Shown in pieces: positions 21,904-32,724 of a stretch of 64,000 nucleotides of DNA. A model generated the notes under the pieces. It was not told the DNA's origin. It saw only the letters and a program-made list of their open reading frames with translations, and searched no databases. The stretch lies in the NCBI RefSeq assembly GCF_023053635.1, contig NC_086179.1, forward strand, positions 1,068,001 through 1,132,000, read 5' to 3'. Position 1 is the first letter of the stretch. The number at the start of each line of letters is the position of its first letter. The position numbers and the translations under genes are program-made. This DNA comes from Elgaria multicarinata webbii. Its lineage: Eukaryota; Chordata; Lepidosauria; Squamata; Anguidae.

Positions 21904-22649
21904 AGATCCCCTCCCTGGGATGGGACATGCTGGGCTGCTGACCTGTTTTCTTCCACTTCACAAAAACTCCTTTGGTGTCGTGACCCTTTGAGCAGGCTTG
22001 CTGGGAGTTTGCTCAGACATGTTCTGGAAGGAATTTCCCCTCCGGAAGAGGCAGGCGCTGGTCAGCTCCTCTTCAAGGGGGAGATAGTTGCTGACTCTTA
22101 GGCAAGAGATGCATCTGGGATCTGCCAGTTCTCCACAGTGGAGACCTGAAATGGTGGCGGGAGGGGGGGCACTCACCAGTTGCACCCAGGCAGACAGTTG
22201 GGGCAGCAATAAGGCTGCTTCACACTCTTCACTAACAGAGGAAGGAAACTCATTTAGACCACACATTCCCTAGTGAAAAGAAAGTACTGAGGACTTGCTA
22301 TACAGGTGGAGTGGGCCTAGGCAGGTGGACAGGCAGGCAGGCAGACACTAAGCATCAAGGGCTGTTAAGCAGGCACCTTTAGCTTGCACGTGATACAGGA
22401 GCCCGAGAAAAGCTCATTTTTCCTCCCCAAAGAGGATGTTTGCACCAGAATTTTGAAGGCACCGACCACCACGCAGCCCAGCCTCCAAGAGAGCCTGGCA
22501 TTTTGCCCCGGACACTGCTTAGACAGGAACTCCTGGGTGCTTGCAAGTGGGGCGTAAAGGCGATCGCCCACTCCCTATTGTTTTTGCTTAGGGTATGGGA
22601 TTCAGAGGTAGGCCTCTGTTTTAAAGGTGTTTTAATCATGTATGGTATG
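21581..22649. other. Intergenic/intronic, (CT)n, no gene recognised
   Basis: A (CT)n tract at 21872-21899; the rest is unique sequence without a supported exon. Confidence 0.4.
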
Positions 22650-22768
22650 TTCTTAATGTGTATTTTATATCATGTTTTTATACTGTTTGTTTTATACTTT
22701 GAATGGTTTTAGTTTTTGTGAACCGCCCTGGGAACTTCGGCTGTTGGGCGGTATAAAAATGCAATAAA

Positions 22769-22799
<31 letters not shown>

Positions 22800-22805
22800 T
22801 ATTAA
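22650..22805 (+). mobile_element. L2-like LINE/SINE 3' tail
   Basis: GTGAACCGCCCTGGGAACTT and GGCGGTATAAAAATGCAATA are followed by (AATA)n(AAT)n. The same tail appears at 34330 (minus), 37590 (plus) and 46970 (minus). Confidence 0.7.
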
Positions 22806-25160
22806 TAAGCCAGTTTGCAAAGTGCATTTCAGTTCTCATTCTCATATTGACCACCACCACCACCGCTATCTGTCCCGCTGTGATAAACGCCTCATCTTAA
22901 ACATACTTCAGCCTCCCACAAGCTTACTTGCGTTTATGCTGCTGGCTCCCCAATGATTTCCCCTTTGCCTGGTGGTTCTGCACATGTGGGTGGGTGGGGC
23001 ATGGGGTGAATTTACTTGAGCCTGGGCTGAATGCTCCGGGCAGGCACAGAACTCTCCCTGCACCCTCAGCCCCCAATGAAGCATTTTTCAGTGGCTTCTT
23101 TCAACATGAAAGATGCCCGGCCCAGTGGGGGCCATTGCTCAGACTACAGGGGCTTTTAACGTCCATGCACAAGCGAGCACGGCCAGGCCGGTAAAAAGAG
23201 GTTGTGGGGGGGGGGGGTTGTTTGCCCAGGCAGGGCTGGACTTGGTGCCTTTCATTTCTCTTCTTGTCCCCAGCTCAGCTCAGCTCAGCACATCATCTCA
23301 GCCCGGGTGACACATTTCTGGTATCACGCTGCAAACCTGATCCAGGCAGGCAGGGAGGGAGGGAGGGAGAGTTTCTCCTTGTCACGGCTCAATGTGAGTT
23401 CGTGCATAATCTCCACTCGCTGGGGGAATCGTCTGTCAGATACTTGCTCCAATTTGGATAGTGGAGCAGAAAATGCCACCTCGTGCTCCTCTCTCCCTTC
23501 TTGTCACATTGATTGCACAGAACCTTCTTACCGATAAGAGCTTGGAGCGAGCTTTGTGCCTTCCAAGACCCACTTCCCAATTTGGGCACCAGGATGTGTG
23601 GTGAGGCGGATGCTCTGCCCCCGGAACCATGTCTCAGCCACAGAAGAAGCGGAGGTCTTTCCTTTGCCATGTCCAGAAGCATGGTGCGCCTTGAGCTGTG
23701 TGGGTCTCCTGCCGGCTGGCTTGTGGCTTGGAAGGAGAGGGACCATATCGGGTCATTGTGACCGGCACTCTCAACGACAGCCTTGTTAGAAAATCTGTCC
23801 CGTTATACGTAAAATATATGATCCATTTTTGAAGTTCAAAAACGTTCATTGTACCAGGGTGATTTCAGGGATGCCAGATAAAAATGGGTGTGTGAAAGGG
23901 TGCTTTAACTGCAGGTGAATCTGTGTCACTACACACGTGTGAGTGAGTGAGCGAGTGAGCAAGCAAGCGAGCACGCGGGCATTGTGTTATTAAGAAGTCA
24001 GTGGGAAAGAATTTGTCTTGCATCCCAGCCCATAGCATTTGCAGGACCTCACTGGCAAAATCCTACATTTCATGAGGTCAAGATGGGTTAGGTGGTGGGG
24101 TGCCCCATTCTAAGCGTTTGCTTGTTGAATCAGGATGAGATTGTTCAGGGCTGCCTTGCCCACGACACATTCCTGACATGGGCATTGCAGTCCGTATAAG
24201 TGGAAATTCCATACGATGATCGCACGGGTGCGCATCTTCCTGGATAAGAACATGAGAAGAGCCCTGATGCTGGATCAGGCCAAGGGTCCATCTAGTCCAG
24301 AACTCTGTTCACACAGTGGCCAACCAGCCATCGGCCAGGGATGAACAAGGCCAGGGATGAACATGGTGGAACAGCACCCTTCATGTATTTACAGGAGGAA
24401 GCCCCAAGTGGTAGGAGAACACTCACCTAGGCATCGTTCACAAATGAAGTTTTTCTGAAGTGGAAGCAATATTATCCCTGTAAGGGACGTTGCCATGGGT
24501 GAAGGGGGCTCTGGACTTCCCACATGTTTACTTCTGGTAAATGAGCCCGTTGGTGCGGTAGCTCTAAGCCTGCAATGATGCGCCTGTTTGTTCCTTGCTC
24601 TTAACTCCTTTTCTCCCACCCCAGTTCTTGACTGAATTATAGATCGAGCAAAGCGTGTGCTTCTTCCTGGTTTTGTCCCTCTTGCTTTGCTCAATAGGGA
24701 TGATTCATCCCAAGGACTGAGGATGACCCCTGGGAAGGGCTCGTCTTTGCTTCTGACTCCGGCTTTAGTCTGCGAGGATGGGGCTGGGCACTTGCTGGCG
24801 CTGGCCAGGCCTGGATCTGGACCTCTAGCTCATGCTGTAGGGACCACTGACCCAGCTGCATTCCAAAGGGAGTGCTTTACAGGTGCAGGTGGGGGAAGTG
24901 ATGGGCCCCCGGACCCCACCGGGATAGGAGAAGGTCTTCCTGGCCATTCAGCTGTCAAGAGGAAGGAGATGCTGCAGAAGGAAATTTGCCCGAACAGAAA
25001 AATTCAGAAAAATGCTGAAAAATGCTGGTGCAGGCAGGGGACTTCCATGCAAGTGTAGAATTCTGTGGAATTCCCTGCCAGCTAATGCTGGTCAGGCACC
25101 AGCGTTGCTTTGTTTTCACATCTGCTAAAGACATTTCCTTTCCTCTCTACTGCTCTGCAG
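22806..25160. other. Intergenic/intronic with one LINE tail, no gene recognised
   Basis: Positions 24243-24390 hold a minus-strand second-lineage LINE tail (AAGAACATGAGAAGAGCC, CATCTAGTCCAG) with a small internal tandem duplication at 24335-24365. The remainder is unique, without a supported exon. Confidence 0.45.
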
Positions 25161-25287
25161 TCATCTTTAGATGTGGAGGGGCGTATCATTGATCAGTACC
25201 CGCTTTTCTACCAAAAACAGCACTCAGAGCAGCACTATAGCAGGAGGCCCCACCTGCAAGCCACGGACATTAGTTTCAGCACCTCAG
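25161..25287 (+). other. Candidate splice-bounded exon of unknown gene
   Basis: A pyrimidine-rich acceptor (TACTGCTCTGCAG|) and a consensus donor (CCTCAG|GTGAGC) bound 127 bp. It is open in one frame, giving SSLDVEGRIIDQYPLFYQKQ then HSEQHYSRRPHLQATDISFS, entering in phase 0 and leaving in phase 1. I do not recognise the peptide. It lies 750 bp upstream of the first PRRT4 coding exon and may be a PRRT4 5' noncoding exon or chance. Confidence 0.35.
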
Positions 25288-26036
25288 GTGAGCCCGGGAT
25301 GGCTTCAGGCATCGAAACAAAGGCACGTTGGCCAGGGGGACAGCAGCCACCACCGTGTCTCACCTCCCCCATCCTGAACCCAATTGTTTGCATCACCCAG
25401 AACAAACATCTGGAAAGACTTGGGCCCAATGGTCTCAGTCAAATGGGTCCTGACGAGGTCCGGACCGGTCGCGACTGACCGTGAATGAGATCAGGTGGGC
25501 CACCAGGTTCAGGTGGGCCATTGTGTTCAGGGCTCTTCTTGTGTTACCTCAACGAAAGGTCTGCTCGCTGTGCCACAGCTGTGAAAAAGGTGAATTCAGC
25601 ATTAGGGGTTGTTAAGAAAGGAACTGGAAGTAAGATGGAGAGTGTCGTAGTTTCCCCTTGAATTATAGAGGGGAAAGATGCCCCCCCCAAAAGAAGCTCA
25701 CAAGCCCACCTGCTTAGCCCCTCCCACTGGTCCTCATAAGCCGCAACCCAAGTCCTGGAATTGCCGGATGTTGTTCACACGGGTTCCATACTGGGAAAGG
25801 ATAGGAGGGAACGTTACACCTGCTGTGGCTGGCTGTCTGCCAGGCGAGGTCCCTCTGCCCCAGCACCCCTCTCCCGGGGATCAGTGTCCCCCCCCCCTTT
25901 CCAGGCACGGCATGGGGCGCTTCCTCGGGGCCTTGGCCGAAGCCTCCGGGGAGGCCCTGGGGCCCCAGCCTGCACCCTTGCGGCTCCCGCCCGGGCGTAG
26001 CGTCCTGCGCTAACCCTTTCCCTTTGCCCTTCCCAG
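25288..26036. other. Likely PRRT4 intron
   Basis: Ends with the pyrimidine-rich acceptor TTTGCCCTTCCCAG at 26036. A second-lineage LINE tail fragment may lie near 25490-25540. No exon is supported. Confidence 0.5.
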
Positions 26037-26768
26037 GTGCTCCCTGCAGTCGCCACTGGAGCCGGAGCCGGGGGCCAATGTGGATGTTCCTGCTCCTGCT
26101 GTGGCAGCCCCCTCTGGGCTCCGGGATGCCCCTCCACACGCTGCAGGCCTTGGCGCCCACCGAGAACAAATCCAGCCATGGGCCCCCAGCCCCCAGCACT
26201 TCTCCAGCCCCTCCGGTGACCCCCACGTTGCTGCCCACCCACAGCGAACCCCCCGCCCTGTCTCTGAACTTGGGCCTCAATTTCAAGATCAAGGTGCGGA
26301 GTCCGGGTAAGGGCCGGCCAGGTGAGGGGCCGGGAGGGGCCAGTGCAAAGCCTGGCCTGCCCCCCACCTGGCCAGCAGCCCCCACCCGCTCGCAGGCGGC
26401 GGGCAGCCGCTTCTGGACTGAGGCCCTGGGGGGCTCCGGCTGGCTGGGCCCCGGTCCCGCGGAGGAGCTTCCCTCGGGCCCCAGCAGGTGGGCCTGGGAT
26501 GGGGCTCCGGCACGGGCCGCCCCGGGCCCCACTCTCCAGCACCCCCTCCCGCTCTGGCCACGGCTCGCCGAGAAGGGGCTGCCCCTGCCTGCCGGGGAGG
26601 ACAGCAAAGAGCTGGAATTCAAGATTGACATTGACCTGACGGCTGGCCTGGGCAAGGAGGGCAGCCTGGCACCCAACAGCAGCGGCAGCGGCACAGGGTG
26701 GCGGTATCCGCTCCTCCCCGGCCTCAGCGTGGGCATCTCGGAGATTGCCAGCAAGCTGGGCGCACCTG
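26037..26768 (+). CDS. PRRT4: PRRT4 first coding exon (with a short 5' UTR part)
   Basis: The acceptor is CCCTTCCCAG at 26036 and the donor CACCTG|GTGAGT follows 26768. The preferred start is the ATG at 26078 because it opens directly onto a hydrophobic signal-like segment. An in-frame ATG at 26024 lies upstream of the acceptor and is rejected. The exon encodes residues 1-230 and the first base of codon 231. Confidence 0.88.
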
Positions 26769-29700
26769 GTGAGTACCTCTCGCTTCACAGAAGAGCTCAG
26801 GGGTGAGTAGGGATGGCCATGGTGCTGTGGGCACAAAAGACCTGGCCGGGAGGGGAGGGAGAAGGAGATGTCCTCTGCCAAGGCAGGAGACTCCTCCTTG
26901 GAGGTACCAAGCTGGACACACCTGTGCCACTGGCTGCTCCTCTTCGCACCGGCATCCTTTCCTGGGTCTGTTTCCGGGGGCCCCAATGGGCAACCAGATC
27001 CTGAGGACCAACCCCAGGGTGGCGGTGCTGCTCATGGGCTTCCCAGAGGCATCAAGCTGGCCACTGTAGGGGGCAAAATGCCGGGTGAGCTGGACATTTG
27101 GCCCCATGCAGCCAAACAGATGGTGACAATCAAGAGATTTTGGCCCCTGTAGCAAAGCAGAGCTCCCAATGGGCAAAGGGCAACCCTGCAAGGACAAGTG
27201 GGCCTGTTCAGTTGGAGGGCGGCGAGGTGCAGGGAGAATTGGGGTGTGTGAAGACAGGCACCAGCTGCCTCTCCATACTGAGGAGTCCATGCTTTAGGGT
27301 GGATTCCTGCACTGAGCATGGGGTTGGACTCGATGGCCTTAGAGGCTCCATCCAACTCTACTCTTCTGTGATTCTATGAGGAAGGCCAACTGGCCACGGT
27401 CTCCCCCACAGGCCCAGCAGGCCGGAGCAAGCAGTGCAGGCATCCGGGTCCGTCAGAGCTTAAGTGGGTCTCAGGGTGCCAGTGAAGCAGTCTGCAATCC
27501 CACACGTGCCCACCCCCACCCCACCCCGGTGCTCTTTTCTGTCCTCACGAGGCAGAATGCGCAGGCTGCCTCTTTGGCTCGGGGTGGGGGAGGGCGTTGG
27601 CCGTGCTGCAGGGTGGGCTTTGGCTGCCCTGCCGTGGAGGAGGGGTGAGACTCGGGGCCCTGGCAGTGCTGGAGCAAGGCAGCAGGTCTTGCCCTGAAGG
27701 AGAAAAACGGCTCAGCCTGCAGAACCAGCTGCCCGGGGCTGTCCTTGCTGAGAGAGGGCAGGCAGAGAGGACGCGGGTGCTGAGGGTCCCTCGTCGCCTT
27801 GGGGCAAGGGCGAGAGGCGCAGCCCGTGGAGCCCCGTTCAACGCATCGATTCTCTGCCCAGGTCTCCTCGGATCCACGCCGCCCCCAGAGACGTGGGAGC
27901 CACTGGAGTGGAACGGCACAGGCGGCGCCAGGGAGCAGCCTGGGGACTTCCGCCCAACCCCAGCGTGGGTCTCCGGGCCAGGTGAGAGCATCGCGGGCTG
28001 AGGGGCCGGCCTGCTCCGGGCCCTCCTTCTGTTTCCTGGGGCGGGGGTGACCTGGGCCTCTGTCGTCTTCCACTGCTTGCCCTTCTCTGCAGGAGGGAGG
28101 GTTTCCCCGGAGCTCCGGGCAGGTGGGAAGAACAGGCTTGGCAGGTCAAGCGACAGCCAGGAATGCAGAAGGGCACCGCTGGCTGGGAGGATGGCGTACG
28201 CGGGCAAGTGGGTGAGCCTGGTCTCCCCGGAGTTTACACCTGAGCTGTGGAGGGGGCCTGAGGGGCCAGGCCCAGGGCGTTCCACATTGGGCTGGGCCTG
28301 CAGAAAGAGGGAGACACCCCCCCACACACCCCTGCCCTGCTTCTTTTGGAGTGTGTGGGGGGTCCTAAGGATGTGAATGCTTCTTGGAAATACTTTCCAG
28401 ACATCCCCACCCCCGCCCTGCTAGGATTCTTTTGGCCTGCAGGCAAAGGTCTCAAGCAGTGTTGTTTGGACATTAACTTGTCCAAGGCCATTTCTACATC
28501 AGCCCGAAAAGGCAGGCTGGTGACGGCCGAGTCCCTGTGTGTCCAAATGATGTGTGTCCCTGTGTGTCCAAATAAGTATTCCCTGGGAAAATCCAGTTCT
28601 TCCTGTGGTCTTGGGATCGTCCCGAGACCGCGGGAGGTGTGGCCGCCCGTCCCGGCTTCTTCCTTCCTCCCCGCAAGTAGCAGGGATCAGTAGAGGGAAG
28701 GAAGCGGGCCAGGAGGAATTGGGGGTGGGTGGGGGAGCGGGGGTGGGGCTTTTTTAAACACACACACACACACACACACACACAAAACACCTCACTTTTC
28801 GTTGGAGCGCACGTGCGCTCAGCTCCTTTAAAAAATAAAAAAATGGCAGGCGCGACACCCTCCTTCCTCCTGGGATGTCGTGCCTGCATTTAGACTAAGG
28901 GGAGGATCTTGTGATCAGGCTATCGCGAGATCCTCCTCCCTCCCTCCCTCCTCTCCTCCCTCTACACCGGGCTGGTGTAGAAATGGGCCAAGAGTGGAGC
29001 TGAGCTGGCTTGAGCAGCGTGATCATGCATCTCCGCCCCTTTCCAGTGGCTCTGCTGAAAGCTCCCAGTTCTTGTGGGGCTGCCGTTGTTCTGAATTTTT
29101 CTTTTCAACTAGCTAAATCTTGAAGCCTGATCATGAATCCTCATGGATATAACATGGGTATCAACTTGCCAAGTTGTTTTTATTATTACACCATGTTTTT
29201 CTAAATCCATACATATAACAGCAACTGTAACTGAGATTGGAAGGAGGGGTCTGTTAAGGATGACAGAAATGTGAGTTTTGGGATATGAGAGAATTTCCTT
29301 GACAATCTCCCCACACCCGCTGCATTTCCACTCTCCTTTTCTCTCTGCTGCCCTTCTGCCTCACGGCCCTAAGCAGAGGGGAGCAACTTTGGGGTTCCTG
29401 ATTTGGCTGTCAGGAATTTGATCCAGTGTGATGCAAACCCAAATCCTTCTGTTCTGGTGCTCCTCTCCTCTCCAGTACAATTCAGTAAAATACAGCAGGA
29501 CTTGACAAAGCCCATCATGTCTGCCTAGAAAAACCACCACGAGTGAGAAAAGAGATGAGGTTGAGGATGATCAGGGGTCTGGAAACAAAGCCCTATGAGG
29601 ACAGACTGAAAGAACTGGGCATGTTGAGCCTGGAGAAGATAAGATTGAAGGGAGACATGATAGCACTCTTCAAATTTGCCCACAGAGGAGGGCCAGGATC

Positions 29701-30188
29701 TCTTCTCGATCCTCCCAGAGTGCAGGACGTGGAATAATGGGCTCAAGTTACAGGAAGCCTGATTTCGGCTGGACATCAGGAAAAACATCCCGACTGTTAG
29801 AGCAGTACGACAATGGAACCAGTTAGCTAGGGAGATTGTGGGCTCTCCCACACTAGAGGCCTTCAAGATGCAGCTGGACAGACATCTTTCAGGGATGCTT
29901 TAAGGTGGATTTCTGCATTAAGCAGGGAGTTGGACTCGATGGCCTTATAGGCCCCTTCCAACTCTACAATTCTATGATTGAAGGAGTTGCCTGTAACAAG
30001 AATTTCAGGAGGCGCCGGGAGGAATACAACTTTGGCCCCTTTGACCTCCATTTATATACTGCCCCATAGCTGAAGCTCTCTGGGCGGTTGGGCTCGATTG
30101 AGCAGGGGGTTGGACTTGATGGCCTTATAGACCCCTTCTAACTCTACTATTCTATGATTCTGTGATTTTATGTTGATGATGATAATGT

Positions 30189-30231
<43 letters not shown>

Positions 30232-32655
30232 AGACTGGTGTGATCTAGTGTGGCTCTTCTGATGCTCTTCCATTCTGGTGCAAAGTCCTTCCTAGGGGTG
30301 GTGCACGTGCCACTGGGCTCACCAGCTGCCCTCTTTGGGCACCTGGTTGACTCCCTTGCTTGCATACCAGGTAGCCCATCCTCTGTGCAACCCACTCCCC
30401 ACCCAGCCCTTTCCAGCAGCCCCCCCTTGTGCTTCCACCAGTATTTTCTCTGTCTCTGGCCATGCCCCCAAGCCCAGTCTGTGGAATTCAGCCTGAAGCA
30501 AGGGAGCTTTGTAAGCAAGAAACAAGAGATTGTTTTCAAGAAAGCAAGGGCAAGAGCTTTGGTTTGGGGGTTGAAGGAGAAGCAAAGGAGGCTGGCTACA
30601 CAGGAAACAAACGTGCAATGCAGGTTTTAATTCCAAAGCAAACCTTCAGTAGTGCCAAGGCCGTGCTCTTGCACAATCAGCTGGAAGCAGAACTAAAGCG
30701 TGAGGTTCCACGTGGCGCGTCATGGGGCACCGTTTCCAGTCCCTCCACTAAACGGCCGGCCCGGCACACAGCTGAGAGCGATGGCCGTTTCCTTCCGCTG
30801 CCCCAGAGCGTAGTGCCCACTGCACAGGAAACGCTTGCCTGGCTCCACCCCATGGATTGCCCTGAGCTCTGAGGGCCGGGCCTGGACCGGGCATTCCATG
30901 TGCTGCTTCTGTGGACGGCAACCTCGCCAGGGACTGCCAGGCAACCTCGGAATGCCAGCGCTACTTGGCTGTGAGAGATGGATGCCACTAGCAAGCCCCA
31001 CAAGATCCCCCCAGTGATGGCTCTTTATGCCGAGAGGCACAACATCTTCCAGCTCATGCAGGGCCTGGCGGAAGCCCTCCTGTTGCAGCAGCCTCCCGAA
31101 CCCATTAACTTCATGATCGATCACCTGAAGAAAGACAACGATGAGGTGCCCAGGGTCTTCATCATGGGACCCCCTGCCTCTGGGAAGACAACCATCGCTC
31201 GCTGGATCTGCAAGCATCTCAGTGCGACCTACCTTTGCCCCCAGCAGCTCGTGTCGCTGAAGCTGCTCAAGCGTTCCCGCGAGGCCATGGCCTACCAAGC
31301 CAACGAGCAGGTGGTTCCTGATCACCTGTGGGCCTCCCTTTTGGAGGAGCGCTTGAATGATGTGGATTGTGTGAAGCTGGGGTGGGTGTTGGATGGCTTT
31401 CCGGAGACCAGGAAGCAGGCCCTGCGGCTCCAGTCCGTAGGCATCGCGCCTCGGCACGTCATAGTACTCCACGCCCCGGACATGGTGCTGGTGGAGCGGA
31501 ACCTGGGCAAGCTGATTGACCCCGTCACCCAAGAGGTGTACCACACCACTTTTGACTGGCCAATAGACTTCACCGTGCAGAAGCGCCTGGTGAGGCCAGA
31601 GGGCATCTCGGAGCAGGCCACCGCCAAGCGGATCCTGGAGAGCCACCGCAACATCCCGGGCCTCCTCCAGACCTACCAGACGAACCACAAGGCCATCAAC
31701 GCCGACCAGCCTTGTGTGGATGTCTTTGCCCAGGCTCTGAGCTTTGTGCAGAGCCGTCCGCACTCGGAAGCCCCCTTCGTCCCCCGGGTGTTGCTCCTGG
31801 GCCCACCGGGCAGCGGCAAAAGCTTGCAGGCAGCTCTGCTGAACCAGAAGTACGGGCTGGTGAACATCTCCTTTGGGGACCTGCTGCGGGAGAAGGTGGC
31901 TGCAGGCACACCGTTGGGCGACCTGATCAAGCCCTCCTTCGAAAGCGGCTACCCAGTGAGCGACAGCATCGTCCTGCATGTCCTCAAGGACCGGCTGACC
32001 CAGGATGACTGCCTGACCTATGGCTGGGTGCTCCACGGCTTCCCCCGCGATGCGGACCAAGCCGATATCATCAAGCACACGGGCTACGAGCCCAACCGGG
32101 TCTTCCTCCTCAACTTGCCCATCGAGGTGGCCATGCAGCGTGTCTGCCAGCGTGCCACGGACCCCATCTCGGGGGAGCGGTACCACACCATCTTCAAGCC
32201 CCCTACGGATGAGGAGGTGCACCGGCGCCTGCGACGCAACCCCAGGGACCGCCCTGAGCAGGTGGAGAGCAAGGCTGATTTCTACAACCGCCAGGTGGCT
32301 GAGCTGGAGGAGTACTATGAGGACTCCATCTTCCTCAATGCGGACCAAGACCCATACACCATCTTTGAGTACATCGAGAGCTGCCTGGTCAAGCCGCTGC
32401 CAGTCACCGCTCTATGAGCCGGGAGGGAGGGAGGGGTGGCCCAGGCTCTGGCCACCTGGGCCGAGAGAGCTGAGGTCTGTGTAGAGGGAGAGAATAAAAC
32501 TAGTTTGGCTTAACCGTGGCCACGGTGGTTGCTTTCTTCCAACGTGGCGCTGATTCCTCCTGGGCTCTTAGAAGGTCTTGCACAGGGGCTAGCTTCTGGA
32601 AGCAGCACCCCTGATGCCCACCTCTGAAGCGAGGCAGACTGGGTGTGCTTGCTAG

Positions 32656-32724
<69 letters not shown>

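Noticed and set aside
25714-26986. 346- and 390-codon minus-strand frames opposite PRRT4 exon 1
   Set aside because: Shadows of the GC-rich PRRT4 exon. The plus strand matches PRRT4 landmarks and splice sites.
30720-32348. 542-codon minus-strand frame opposite AK8
   Set aside because: A shadow of the high-GC3 AK8 frame. The plus strand encodes a complete recognisable enzyme.
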